From contig CALLAF010000024.1 in assembly GCA_938002605.1 (NCBI GenBank), positions 1 through 64,000 on the forward strand: a DNA stretch of 64,000 nucleotides, read 5' to 3'. Positions 39,804 through 49,807 of this stretch are shown here, one piece after another. A program made the position numbers and the translations under genes. The first letter of the stretch is position 1. Every line of letters begins with the position of its first letter. Source of the stretch: an uncultured Paracoccaceae bacterium. GTDB lineage: Bacteria > Pseudomonadota > Alphaproteobacteria > Rhodobacterales > Rhodobacteraceae. The notes below the pieces were generated by a model. It was not told the DNA's origin and did not search any database. It saw nothing but the letters and a program-made list of their open reading frames with translations.

Positions 39804-40718
39804 ATGAATATGTCTAAACTTGAACGCCAAGTCGCGCGCGATATTTCTTATGCGACGGCTGTCAAAGGGCGCAGTGGGCGTGTTCTTGTCCGCGCGATGG
39901 AGAATGCGACAGGACGGTTTTCGCTTATTCGACGCGCGCGTGGGTATGACGCTGATGTCGCCGCGGGCCAAGATTTTTGGGACGTGATCGTCGCTCGTTA
40001 CGGGCTAGAGCTTGATATTATTGCAGGCGCGCTTGATAATATACCTGCTTCCGGCCCCGTCGTGGTGGTCAGCAATCATCCCTACGGTATTTTGGATGGG
40101 TTGATGATGGGGCGCATTCTATCGCACCGCCGTTCCGGAGATTTTCGCGTTCTTGCACATGAGATTTTTCAGCGTGCGCCTGATCTGAAACGTGTGATCT
40201 TACCGATCTCATTTTTGCAAACCAAAGAAGCTGCCAAGCTGAACCTTGAAACACGTGCTGCGGCGGTCCGCTATCTATCGGAGGGCGGCGCGATTGGTGT
40301 GTTCCCGGGCGGTACTGTGTCGACTTCTGCGACCCCGTTTTCAGCCCCGCTTGACCCTGGCTGGCGCACGTTCACTGCGAAAATGATCTCAAAATCGGGC
40401 GCGACGGTTGTTCCGATTTTCTTTGAGGGTCGCAACAGCCGGTTTTTTCAATTGGCAAGTCATATCCATGCCAACCTACGCACTGGCCTGTTAATCCGTG
40501 AGTTTCGCAAGCGGGTGAATAAACCTGTGCGCGTCGTGATCGGAGAGCCCATTTCCCCCGAGACATTGGCAACCTATAAAAAAGACCCCAAAGCATGCAT
40601 GGATTTCTTGCGCAAAGCCACGTATGACCTAAGCCCAAGCCCAATTGATGCAAGTCAATACGGGCATGAGTTTGAAGAAATACATAAGGTGCGTGATGGC
40701 GGTCGGGATATTCGATAG
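39804..40718 (+). CDS. Lysophospholipid acyltransferase family protein (PlsC-like)
   Basis: [21 protein letters not shown] and [14 protein letters not shown] motifs. Start ATG 39804. Confidence 0.85.
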   Translation: MNMSKLERQVARDISYATAVKGRSGRVLVRAMENATGRFSLIRRARGYDADVAAGQDFWDVIVARYGLELDIIAGALDNIPASGPVVVVSNHPYGILDGLMMGRILSHRRSGDFRVLAHEIFQRAPDLKRVILPISFLQTKEAAKLNLETRAAAVRYLSEGGAIGVFPGGTVSTSATPFSAPLDPGWRTFTAKMISKSGATVVPIFFEGRNSRFFQLASHIHANLRTGLLIREFRKRVNKPVRVVIGEPISPETLATYKKDPKACMDFLRKATYDLSPSPIDASQYGHEFEEIHKVRDGGRDIR

Positions 40719-41508
40719 CGGTTTAGGTGGGCTGACAGTTTTGGACGCTGTCGCAAAGCGCCTGCCTGATGTGCCTCTTGTTTATATGGGTGATAGCGCG
40801 CATGCGCCTTACGGCGTGCGGACCCCTGATGATATTTACAACCTGACTATTTCCGCCACACAACGGTTGTTTGATGAAGGCTGCGACCTCGTCATTCTAG
40901 CCTGCAACACCGCCTCTGCGGCGGCGCTGCGGCGGATGCAAGAAAGCTGGGTGCCGCAGGGCAAACGCGTGCTGGGTGTGTTCGTGCCGATGATCGAGGC
41001 CCTGACTGAACGACAGTGGGGTGACAATTCGCCACCGCGCGAAGTTGCGGCCAAACATGTCGCGCTTTTTGCGACGCCCGCCACTGTGGCGAGCCGCGCA
41101 TTTCAACGGGAACTCGCGTTTCGGGCCGTTGGCGTTGATGTCGAGGCACAGGCCTGCGGCGGGGTTGTTGATGCGATCGAAGACGGAGATTTGATCCTTG
41201 CGGATGCGCTGGTGCGCAGCCATGTGGATGCGCTGATGCGCAAAATGCCGCAACCAGATGCGGCCATTCTTGGCTGTACCCATTACCCGCTGATGGAGGC
41301 TGAATTTCAGGCCGCACTTGGCCCGGATGTCAAAGTTTTCAGCCAAGCCAATCTGGTTGCCGAAAGCCTTGCTGATTATCTGGCGCGGCGTCCTGAAATG
41401 GTCGGCCCGGGTTTGGAATCGGCGTTTTTGACAACGGGCGACCCTGATAAGGTCTCTGCCCGCGCGACACAGTTCCTGCGACGACAAATCACATTTACCG
41501 CAGCCTGA
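40696..41508 (+). CDS. murI: Glutamate racemase
   Basis: [19 protein letters not shown]... [12 protein letters not shown]... [12 protein letters not shown]... [10 protein letters not shown]. Overlaps the acyltransferase CDS by 23 nt. Confidence 0.95.
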   Translation: MAVGIFDSGLGGLTVLDAVAKRLPDVPLVYMGDSAHAPYGVRTPDDIYNLTISATQRLFDEGCDLVILACNTASAAALRRMQESWVPQGKRVLGVFVPMIEALTERQWGDNSPPREVAAKHVALFATPATVASRAFQRELAFRAVGVDVEAQACGGVVDAIEDGDLILADALVRSHVDALMRKMPQPDAAILGCTHYPLMEAEFQAALGPDVKVFSQANLVAESLADYLARRPEMVGPGLESAFLTTGDPDKVSARATQFLRRQITFTAA

Positions 41509-41542
41509 ACTTACCTAAATTCCATCCCAAAGGGATAAAACT

Positions 41543-42571
41543 ATGACACATAACGTCGCCATTCTTGGCGCTTCTGGCTACACTGGTGCTGAATTGGTCC
41601 GGTTGATTGCCACACATCCAAGCCTGAACATCGTCGGGCTTTCTGGGAATTCCAAAGCCGGCATGGCCATGGCCGATGTATTTCCACATCTGCGGCATTT
41701 GGACTTGCCGGTGCTGACGACCATTGAAGACATGTCGTTCGGTGGGGTCGATTTGGTGTTTTGCGCCTTACCGCATGCGACGTCACAAGCGGTGATTTCT
41801 AAACTGCCGAAGCATTTGAAAATCGTGGATCTTTCCGCTGACTTCCGGCTGCGTGACCCCGATGCTTATGAAAAATGGTACGGTAAGCCACATGCCGCCG
41901 TTGAGATGCAGAAAGAAGCCGTTTACGGGCTGACCGAATTCTACCGCGAAGATATCAAAAACGCGCGGCTTGTTGCAGGTACGGGATGTAACGCGGCGAC
42001 CGGGCAATATGTGCTGCGGCCACTGATTGCGGCCGGGGTGATTGATCTTGATCAGATCGTGATGAACCTGCTGGCGGCCGTATCTGGGGCAGGGCGCAGC
42101 CTAAAAGAAAACCTGCTGCACGCAGAACTGTCCGAGGGGGCGCACGGCTATGCCGTGGGCGGCACGCACCGGCACTTAGGTGAGTTTGACCAAGAGTTTA
42201 GTGCAATTGCTGGCCGCCCGGTTCATATTCAGTTCACACCGCATTTGATCCCGGCCAACCGGGGTATTTTGGCGACAACATATGTGCAAGGTGACCCGCA
42301 GGTGATCTTTGACACATTGAACGCCGTCTATGCGGACGAGCCATTCATTGAGATGCTGCCAATGGGCCAAGCGCCGTCGATCAAACATGTCAGGGCATCG
42401 AATTTTTGCCATATCGGGGTAGTTGCAGACCGCATTCCGGGCCGTGCGATCGTGATCGCGGCCCTTGATAATTTGACCAAAGGATCATCCGGGCAGGCAT
42501 TGCAAAATGCGAACCTGATGCTGGGCCTGCCGGAAACCGAAGGGTTGATGATGGCACCTGTGTTTCCATGA
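41543..42571 (+). CDS. argC: N-acetyl-gamma-glutamyl-phosphate reductase
   Basis: [32 protein letters not shown]. Confidence 0.96.
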   Translation: MTHNVAILGASGYTGAELVRLIATHPSLNIVGLSGNSKAGMAMADVFPHLRHLDLPVLTTIEDMSFGGVDLVFCALPHATSQAVISKLPKHLKIVDLSADFRLRDPDAYEKWYGKPHAAVEMQKEAVYGLTEFYREDIKNARLVAGTGCNAATGQYVLRPLIAAGVIDLDQIVMNLLAAVSGAGRSLKENLLHAELSEGAHGYAVGGTHRHLGEFDQEFSAIAGRPVHIQFTPHLIPANRGILATTYVQGDPQVIFDTLNAVYADEPFIEMLPMGQAPSIKHVRASNFCHIGVVADRIPGRAIVIAALDNLTKGSSGQALQNANLMLGLPETEGLMMAPVFP

Positions 42572-43035
42572 GCGGGCTCAAAAATCTCAAAAAGCGACGG
42601 CGCATTCAGGTCATCGGCATCGCGGGGGCTTGTGTTGCTGCAATCCTGACGGCACTTTGGTTTCTGCCTGAAGACAGCTTTCAGTACTTCCGCTCACCCA
42701 GCGAAGTTGCCGCCGCACCACCCGCCCCGAATGAACTTTTCCGCCTAGGTGGGTTGGTTGAGGTTGGATCGCTCGTGCGTGGTCAGGGGCAAGAAATTAC
42801 CTTTGCGGTCACCGATGGCGGCGCTGTGATCAACGTGGCCTACAATGGTATCTTACCTGATCTTTTTGGCGAAGGTCAGGGCGTCGTTGGGCAGGGGCGT
42901 TACATAAACGGCACCTTTGAAGCAATTGAAATTCTTGCAAAACACGATGAAACTTATATGCCAAAAGAAGTCATCGACGCGCTGAAAGATCAGGGCACTT
43001 ATGTTGCACCGGACGGTGCAGACGCGACGCATTAA
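42568..43035 (+). CDS. ccmE: Cytochrome c maturation protein CcmE
   Basis: [62 protein letters not shown] haem-attachment His motif. Confidence 0.96.
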   Translation: MSGLKNLKKRRRIQVIGIAGACVAAILTALWFLPEDSFQYFRSPSEVAAAPPAPNELFRLGGLVEVGSLVRGQGQEITFAVTDGGAVINVAYNGILPDLFGEGQGVVGQGRYINGTFEAIEILAKHDETYMPKEVIDALKDQGTYVAPDGADATH

Positions 43036-43080
43036 CCTCTTTCAGGCAGCCTTCATGTCACGCAGACATGAGGGCCACCG

Positions 43081-43692
43081 ATGCAATCCATTACACAAAT
43101 TGCCAGTGAAATTGTCGCCCGCGAGGGCGGCTATGTTAACGACCCTGACGATCCCGGCGGTGCCACGAATTATGGTGTGACGATCCATACGATGCGTAGG
43201 CTTGGTATGGATTTGACCGGGGACAATCAGGTGACAGAGGATGACGTGCGGGTGCTGACCCGCGCCCATGCCGTATCCATTTTTGTCGAACATTATTTCC
43301 GCGCGCCCAAAATCGACAAGCTGCCAGATCCGCTGCACGCGACGGTCTTTGATATGTATGTGAACGCGGGCGCCCATGCGGTGCGGATACTGCAACGGCT
43401 GCTCAATGAAATGCGGATCGCGGTGACCGTGGATGGTCAGATTGGTCCGCAGACGATTGCCGCAACGGCGCGTGCCTTTGCGGCTGCGCCAGATCATATG
43501 GTTGATGCTTATGGGATCGCGCGGCGCAATTACTATTATGATTTGGCAGCAAATCGCCCTGCCAGTCGCAAATATGCGCGCAGGCGTGACGGTGGCAAAG
43601 GTGGCTGGATCACCCGCGCCGAAAAGTTCATAGACCCGCGCTATCATTTAACGGAAACACAACATAAACAAAGGGTTGCGCAATGGGCTTGA
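43081..43692 (+). CDS. GH108-type N-acetylmuramidase (endolysin-like)
   Basis: EGGYVNDPDDPGGATNYGVTIHTMRRLGMDLTGD typical of GH108 plus C-terminal peptidoglycan-binding region. Confidence 0.9.
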   Translation: MQSITQIASEIVAREGGYVNDPDDPGGATNYGVTIHTMRRLGMDLTGDNQVTEDDVRVLTRAHAVSIFVEHYFRAPKIDKLPDPLHATVFDMYVNAGAHAVRILQRLLNEMRIAVTVDGQIGPQTIAATARAFAAAPDHMVDAYGIARRNYYYDLAANRPASRKYARRRDGGKGGWITRAEKFIDPRYHLTETQHKQRVAQWA

Positions 43693-44171
43693 TAACCGGG
43701 ATCATGGGTTTCCTATTTGGTGATGGGCGCAATGTGATCGCTGACACCGCCGAAGTGTTTCGCGAAAACGCCGAAAATGGGGCTGTCCGGGCCGCAGACG
43801 CGAAATCGCAAAGCCTGCAACAATTTGCTGCCGAATTTGTGCATCCGCGCCGGGGGTTATTTGACCGCTTAGTGGATGGGCTGAACCGTCTGCCGCGTCC
43901 GATGTTGGCGCTTGGCACCATTTGGATGTTCATCGCGGCGATGCGCCAACCAGATGAATTCATCAAAGGTATGGAAGGGCTTGCGCTGGTGCCTGAGCCG
44001 CTTTGGTGGTTGATGGGGGCAATTGTGAGCTTTTATTTCGGGGGGCGCCATCAAGCCAAAGAGCAAGATTTCCAGCGCGCCGTTGCAGGCACGGTCGCAG
44101 CCGTTCAGGCGCATAAAGCCCCACGCAGCGACAACCCCGCCTTGGATGATTGGCACGCTCAGAATGGATAG
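43683..44171 (+). CDS. Holin family protein (GTA_holin_3TM-like)
   Basis: NRLPRPMLALGTIWMFIAAM, LWWLMGAIVSFYFGGRHQAKEQDF hydrophobic segments; 10-nt overlap with the muramidase ORF. Confidence 0.75.
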   Translation: MGLITGIMGFLFGDGRNVIADTAEVFRENAENGAVRAADAKSQSLQQFAAEFVHPRRGLFDRLVDGLNRLPRPMLALGTIWMFIAAMRQPDEFIKGMEGLALVPEPLWWLMGAIVSFYFGGRHQAKEQDFQRAVAGTVAAVQAHKAPRSDNPALDDWHAQNG

Positions 44172-44367
44172 GACATGGTTTGACAAGGTCGAGCAACGGC
44201 TAAGTTCGATTGAAACCCGCAACGCAGTGGACGAGGTACACCGCGATAACGTCGCGGATCGCCTTGGCGCGATAGAGGACACACTCAAATGGCTCGTGCG
44301 TTTGATTATCGGCGGATTTTTGATGGGGGCGCTGACCTATGTGTTGCAAGGGGGCTTTCGGCTGTGA
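44164..44367 (+). CDS. XhlA-like small protein (amphipathic helix plus C-terminal TM), 67 aa
   Basis: MDRTWFDKVEQRLSSIETRNAVDEVHRDNVADRLGAIEDTLKWLVRLIIGGFLMGALTYVLQGGFRL. ATG 44164 overlaps the holin ORF by 8 nt. Confidence 0.6.
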   Translation: MDRTWFDKVEQRLSSIETRNAVDEVHRDNVADRLGAIEDTLKWLVRLIIGGFLMGALTYVLQGGFRL

Positions 44368-44445
44368 CGGGTCGCGTCAAAATGTAACGGTGAAATATCC
44401 GTGTGCCCATGTCGCGCCGCCGAAATTTGAGTTAAGACTGCGGGC

Positions 44446-46416
44446 ATGATTACTGAACTTGGACATTTCGCACTGATTCTGGCCTTTGGTATTGCCATTG
44501 TGCAAACGGTCATTCCGATGATTGGCGCCCACCGCAATAACCCAAACTGGATGGGGGTTGCTGAACCTGCGGCGATCGCACAGTTTTTACTGGTCGCTTA
44601 TTCCTTTGGTGCGCTGACCTGGGCCTTTGTTACCTCTGACTTCTCGCTGCAATTGGTCTTTGCCAATTCGCATACCGATAAGCCGATGATCTACAAAATC
44701 AGCGGCGTTTGGGGCAACCACGAAGGCTCGATGTTGCTCTGGGTGTTGATTCTTGCGCTTTTTGGCGCGAGCGCGGCTGTGTTCGGCGGCAATCTGCCCG
44801 CGCGTTTGCGCGCGCGTGTCTTGGCGGTGCAAGGTGCGATTGGCGTGGCGTTTTTCGCGTTCATTTTGTTCACGTCAAACCCTTTCTTGCGTCTTGCGGT
44901 GCCGCCATTGAATGGGCGCGACCTGAACCCGCTGCTCCAAGACCCTGGTCTCGCGTTTCATCCACCATTCCTTTACCTTGGATATGTGGGGCTAAGCATG
45001 GCGTTTTCTTTTGCGGTCGCCGCTTTGATCGAAGGCAAAGTTGACGCCGCATGGGCGCGCTGGGTACGCCCTTGGACGCTTGCAGCATGGGTCTTTCTCA
45101 CAATTGGCATCGCACTTGGGTCTTGGTGGGCCTATTACGAATTGGGCTGGGGCGGTTTTTGGTTCTGGGACCCGGTTGAAAACGCGTCCTTTATGCCTTG
45201 GCTGATCGCCGCCGCCTTGCTGCATTCCGCCATTGTTGTTGAAAAACGTGAGGCGCTGAAAAGCTGGTCGGTTTTGCTGGCTATTCTCGCGTTTGGATTT
45301 TCGCTGTTGGGGGCATTTATCGTGCGGTCCGGCGTGCTGACATCAGTGCATGCTTTTGCGACAGACCCTGCACGTGGTATCTTAATTTTGATTATTCTCG
45401 CGGTGTTCTTGGGCGGGGCGTTGACCCTGTTTGCGGCCCGCGCAAGCGCGCTGGAATCCAAAGGTGTTTTTAGCGCAGTCAGCCGTGAAAGCGCATTGGT
45501 TTTGAATAACGTGCTTCTAGCGGTGTCTTGCTTTGTGGTCTTTATCGGAACGATTTGGCCGCTTGTAGCGGAAATGCTGTTCGGGCGCACGCTTTCTGTC
45601 GGCCCGCCGTTTTTTGAAGCTGCATTCACCCCCTTCATGGTCGCCTTGGCCGTCGTCTTGCCCGTCGGATCGATCCTTGCGTGGAAACGCGGGAACCTGT
45701 CGCGGGCGATCAAACCGATGGTGCCTTGGTCGATTTTGGCAATTGCGCTTGGCGCATTGGCCTATGCCATTCAAACAGAACGCACAGCCTTGGGGCCGAT
45801 AGGCGTGATCTTGGGTGTTTGGGTCGTTGGCGGATCTGTCGCTGATCTGTGGATGCGCAGCGGGCGCGGCAGCATCAAGGCACGGCTTGGGCGGATCACG
45901 CGGTTGCCACGTGCGGATTGGGGCAAAGCCTTTGCGCATATGGGCATGGGCGTCACAATCTTTGGCATTGCTGCAATGATGGCTTGGGAAATCGAGGATA
46001 TCCGCGTGGCGGAAGTTGGTGACCGCTGGGACGTTGGCCAATTCAGCTTTTCGCTGGATGATGTGCGTCAGGTCGAAGGGCCCAACTATGTGACCACAAT
46101 GGCAGATATGGACGTCTGGCGCGGTGATCGGCAGCTAGGTTCGCTGAGCCCTGAAAAACGGTTCTACCCCGTTGCAAAAATGCCGACGACAGAGGCCGAT
46201 ATCCGCAATGGTATCCTGCGCGATATCTATGTCGTGATCGGTGATCCGCAGGTGAACGGGGGCTACGCCGTGCGTGTTTACGTCAAACCCTTTGCGAATT
46301 GGATTTGGGGGGGCGCGATCTTGATGGCTTTGGGGGGCTTTGTGTCCTTGTCTGATCGCCGTTTGCGGATCGGCGCGGCGGCGGCGAAACCAAAACAGAT
46401 GGTGGCGGCGGAATGA
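44446..46416 (+). CDS. ccmF: Cytochrome c haem lyase subunit CcmF
   Basis: GVWGNHEGSMLLWVLILA; GWGGFWFWDPVENASFMPWL tryptophan-rich motif. Confidence 0.97.
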   Translation: MITELGHFALILAFGIAIVQTVIPMIGAHRNNPNWMGVAEPAAIAQFLLVAYSFGALTWAFVTSDFSLQLVFANSHTDKPMIYKISGVWGNHEGSMLLWVLILALFGASAAVFGGNLPARLRARVLAVQGAIGVAFFAFILFTSNPFLRLAVPPLNGRDLNPLLQDPGLAFHPPFLYLGYVGLSMAFSFAVAALIEGKVDAAWARWVRPWTLAAWVFLTIGIALGSWWAYYELGWGGFWFWDPVENASFMPWLIAAALLHSAIVVEKREALKSWSVLLAILAFGFSLLGAFIVRSGVLTSVHAFATDPARGILILIILAVFLGGALTLFAARASALESKGVFSAVSRESALVLNNVLLAVSCFVVFIGTIWPLVAEMLFGRTLSVGPPFFEAAFTPFMVALAVVLPVGSILAWKRGNLSRAIKPMVPWSILAIALGALAYAIQTERTALGPIGVILGVWVVGGSVADLWMRSGRGSIKARLGRITRLPRADWGKAFAHMGMGVTIFGIAAMMAWEIEDIRVAEVGDRWDVGQFSFSLDDVRQVEGPNYVTTMADMDVWRGDRQLGSLSPEKRFYPVAKMPTTEADIRNGILRDIYVVIGDPQVNGGYAVRVYVKPFANWIWGGAILMALGGFVSLSDRRLRIGAAAAKPKQMVAAE

Positions 46417-46853
46417 AACGCTTGGTCCTCATGCTTTGCCTATTGGCGGCCCCTGTTTTTGCGGTCGAACCAGACGAAATTCTGGATGACCCAGTGTTAG
46501 AGGCACGCGTGCGCGAACTGTCGCAAGGGTTACGTTGTCCAGTTTGCCAAAATGAATCCATTGATGAATCGCACGCCCCGGTCGCCCAAGAATTGCGCGT
46601 GGTATTGCGTGAACGGCTTGTTGCTGGCGACACTGATGCACAGGTTATCGACTACATGGTGTTTCGCTATGGCGAATATGTGTTGCTGCGCCCCAATGCG
46701 CGGGGGGCGAACCTCATCCTATGGCTGGCGGCCCCGCTGATGCTGCTGATGGCGCTTGGCGTGGGCTGGGTCACCATTCGGCGCAAGTCTGATGTGGCAA
46801 CTCCGCTAAGCGCGGATGAAGAAGCGGCGTTGGAAGAAATCCTGAAACAGTGA
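46413..46853 (+). CDS. ccmH: Cytochrome c maturation protein CcmH
   Basis: LSQGLRCPVCQNESIDESHAPVAQELRVVLRERL (LRCxxCQN motif). Confidence 0.95.
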   Translation: MKRLVLMLCLLAAPVFAVEPDEILDDPVLEARVRELSQGLRCPVCQNESIDESHAPVAQELRVVLRERLVAGDTDAQVIDYMVFRYGEYVLLRPNARGANLILWLAAPLMLLMALGVGWVTIRRKSDVATPLSADEEAALEEILKQ

Positions 46854-46922
46854 CGCCCCGTCGTGCTTTGCACACATCACCAAGGCGTTAGGGTTGCGGC
46901 AACGCAGCCCAAGGATACGCAG

Positions 46923-47699
46923 ATGGACTATCAAGAAATTACCTATGACATCACCGACAACGTGGCCACGATCACGCTGAACCGTCCGGAAGTGATGAAC
47001 GCGCTGAACACGCGCATCCGGCTTGAGATCGCAGATGCGTTCAAACACGCCCAAGACAATGCGCGGGTCGCGGTCATGACAGGGGCAGGGGTATCGTTCT
47101 GCTCTGGTCAGGATCTTGCGGATGCATCCGAGAATGGAAAAATCGATATGGAGGCCACGTTGCGCGATGAATACGTGCCGATGCTGAAATCCATTTTTGA
47201 CTGCAAAGTCCCGACAATCTGCGCGGTGAATGGGCCAGCGGCGGGGGCCGGGGCAAACCTTGCGCTTGCGGCGGATGTAGTGATCGCATCCGAAGATGCC
47301 TATTTCGTGCAGGCGTTTACGCGCATTGGACTGATCCCCGATGCAGGCGGCACCTATTGGCTGCCACGTCAAATCGGTGCCGCGCGCGCGATGGGGGCGG
47401 CGCTTTTTGCCGATAAAATCAGCGCGGCGCAGGCCCGCGAATGGGGCATGATCTATGAAACTGCCCCCGCAGATACATTTGAAGCGCATGTGCAATCTCG
47501 GGCTTTACAGTTGGCGACCGGACCAACCGTGGCTTACGCGCAGCTCAAGACCGCGATCCGCGGCTCGTCAGAAAATACATTGGACGAACAATTGGCGATC
47601 GAGGCAAAGCTGCAAGCGATTTGCGGCGAAACCCATGATTTCTACGAGGGTGTCGCCGCATTCATGCAAAAACGCGCACCGAATTACAAAGGGCGCTGA
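46923..47699 (+). CDS. Enoyl-CoA hydratase/isomerase family protein (PaaG-like)
   Basis: VATITLNRPEVMNALN; GAGVSFCSGQDLADA; NGPAAGAGANLALAADVVIAS. Start ATG 46923. Confidence 0.9.
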   Translation: MDYQEITYDITDNVATITLNRPEVMNALNTRIRLEIADAFKHAQDNARVAVMTGAGVSFCSGQDLADASENGKIDMEATLRDEYVPMLKSIFDCKVPTICAVNGPAAGAGANLALAADVVIASEDAYFVQAFTRIGLIPDAGGTYWLPRQIGAARAMGAALFADKISAAQAREWGMIYETAPADTFEAHVQSRALQLATGPTVAYAQLKTAIRGSSENTLDEQLAIEAKLQAICGETHDFYEGVAAFMQKRAPNYKGR

Positions 47700-48193
47700 A
47701 CAGCTGTTATTACCGCGAGCGCATCGGCTGGCGGTGCCTGTTCGATGCGGCGATAGATTTTGCCATCCTTGGTGCGTGTCGCAAGGCGGTGGTCAATCAG
47801 TGACCGCCGCAAAAGCACGTGATCACCAAAACTGTGACCTGCTTTTAATACCGCGTTCACCTGTTTTTCGGTCAAATCTTGTTTGGCAGGCAATTGTGCC
47901 CAAAACACCCAAAGACAAAGCCCCTGTACCGAGGTCTGTTTCGGCCATCTGACCATGCTCCCCTGTTCAAAACAGCGCAAAGCTCTTTCAAAGCTGCGCG
48001 GCGCAGTTGGAGCGCGCGGCGCAGGTTCAGCGGCCCGCAAATGTTGAAAATTCTCATAACCTGCGGCCTTGGCCACCAGCGAAAGCATCCGGGCGTGGCT
48101 GGGAAAATCGTCTTGCTTTTGCAAAGCAACGCGCAAAGATTTGGTAAAGGTAGAAAGATCGTTGATCATAATTTGTTGTACTTGGCGTGGCAT
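47684..48193 (-). CDS. DUF2087 domain protein (start codon uncertain)
   Basis: LCLWVFWAQLPAKQDLTEKQVNAVLKAGHSFGDHVLLRRSLIDHRLATRTKDGKIYRRI. Confidence 0.8.
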   Translation of the reverse strand: MPRQVQQIMINDLSTFTKSLRVALQKQDDFPSHARMLSLVAKAAGYENFQHLRAAEPAPRAPTAPRSFERALRCFEQGSMVRWPKQTSVQGLCLWVFWAQLPAKQDLTEKQVNAVLKAGHSFGDHVLLRRSLIDHRLATRTKDGKIYRRIEQAPPADALAVITAVQRPL

Positions 48194-48394
48194 ATCGTGC
48201 CCCTGAAATCTGTACCGGCACCGCTTAGGGTGTGATGGTCGCCCTTATCATCCGGCTGATTGCAGCGGATATTCATGTGCCAATGTCAGGTTTAGCGAGG
48301 TCCGGGATGGACTGGCGACGCCTTGGTGAACTGATGACCAAGCTTAGAATTAACGCTTGCACGACCTATACACAAGCCCATCCCACATAAAAAA

Positions 48395-48412
48395 GGCCAC
48401 CCGGAGGTGGCC
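48395..48412 (-). terminator. Intrinsic terminator of gltA
   Basis: GGCCACC-CGGA-GGTGGCC stem followed by a T-tract on the minus strand, just after the gltA stop. Confidence 0.85.
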
Positions 48413-48418
48413 CAATTT

Positions 48419-49714
48419 TTAGCGCTTTTCGATATCGACATAGTCGCGGTGTGTCTCGCCAAGGTAAAGCTGGCGGGGGCGACCGATTTTCAACTGTGGA
48501 TCGGCTAGCTGTTCTTTCCACTGGGAAATCCACCCAACGGTCCGGGCCATCGCAAAGATTGGCGTGAACATAGATGTCGGGAAACCCATCGCTTCGAGGA
48601 TGATGCCAGAATAGAAATCGACGTTCGGGAACAGTTTCTTATCTGCGAAATACGGATCCGCCAGCGCTTGCTTTTCAAGCTCCATCGCGACCTGCAACAA
48701 CGGGTTGTCTTCAACGCCGAGCAGTTCCAGAACTTCGTCCGCAGATTGTTTCATCACTGTCGCGCGCGGGTCAAAGTTTTTGTAAACGCGGTGGCCAAAG
48801 CCCATCAGACGGTAGCTGTCGTTTTTGTCTTTTGCGCGGGCGATGAATTCAGGTATACGGTCAACCGATCCGATTTCTTTGAGCATTTCCAGGCAGGCTT
48901 GGTTCGCGCCACCGTGGGCAGGGCCCCAGAGACAGGCAATACCAGCCGCAATACAAGCAAACGGGTTTGCGCCAGATGACGAGGCCAGACGTACAGTTGA
49001 TGTCGAAGCGTTTTGCTCGTGATCTGCGTGCAGCGTAAAGATACGGTCCATCGCGCGGGCCAGCACCGGGTTCACGTGGTATTCTTCGGCGGGGACAGAG
49101 AAGCACATGTGCAGGAAGTTTGACGCGTAATCAAGATCGTTGCGCGGGTATACGAATGGCTGGCCAATCGAATATTTGTACGCCATCGCCGCGATTGTAG
49201 GCATCTTTGCGATCAGGCGGATCGAGGCGACCTCGCGCTGGTGGCTGTCATTGATATCGGTTGAATCGTGGTAGAATGCAGACATTGCACCAACAACGCC
49301 AACCATTGTCGCCATTGGGTGTGCATCGCGGCGGAAACCACGGAAAAAATTGTGCATTTGCTCGTGGATCATTGTGTGGTTGGTCACAAGACGCTCAAAC
49401 TTTTCCAGCTCAGCTGCGGATGGCAGCTCACCGTAAAGCAGCAAATAGCAGACTTCGAGATAGTGCGACTGACCAGCAAGCTGATCGATCGGATAGCCGC
49501 GGTGCAGCAAAACGCCTTCGGCGCCATCGATGAACGTGATTGTGCTGTCACATGCAGAGGTAGAAGTGAAGCCGGGATCGTAAGTGAACACATTCGCTTG
49601 GCCGTAAAGCTTACGAATGTCGATAACATCAGGGCCAGCCGTAGGGGAGTGGATCGGCAATTCGTATGTTTCGCCCTTAATCGTTAGTTTTGCGGTATCT
49701 GTATTTTCAGCCAT
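48419..49714 (-). CDS. gltA: Citrate synthase
   Basis: [60 protein letters not shown]. Confidence 0.98.
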   Translation of the reverse strand: MAENTDTAKLTIKGETYELPIHSPTAGPDVIDIRKLYGQANVFTYDPGFTSTSACDSTITFIDGAEGVLLHRGYPIDQLAGQSHYLEVCYLLLYGELPSAAELEKFERLVTNHTMIHEQMHNFFRGFRRDAHPMATMVGVVGAMSAFYHDSTDINDSHQREVASIRLIAKMPTIAAMAYKYSIGQPFVYPRNDLDYASNFLHMCFSVPAEEYHVNPVLARAMDRIFTLHADHEQNASTSTVRLASSSGANPFACIAAGIACLWGPAHGGANQACLEMLKEIGSVDRIPEFIARAKDKNDSYRLMGFGHRVYKNFDPRATVMKQSADEVLELLGVEDNPLLQVAMELEKQALADPYFADKKLFPNVDFYSGIILEAMGFPTSMFTPIFAMARTVGWISQWKEQLADPQLKIGRPRQLYLGETHRDYVDIEKR

Positions 49715-49807
49715 ATGTCTTCCCCTTTATGCCGTGCAACGCAGGTGTTGCCGGCGCATCTTTATTCGTCGGTGTTCCAGCTATCATCCAATCGTAACGA
49801 ATTGGTT

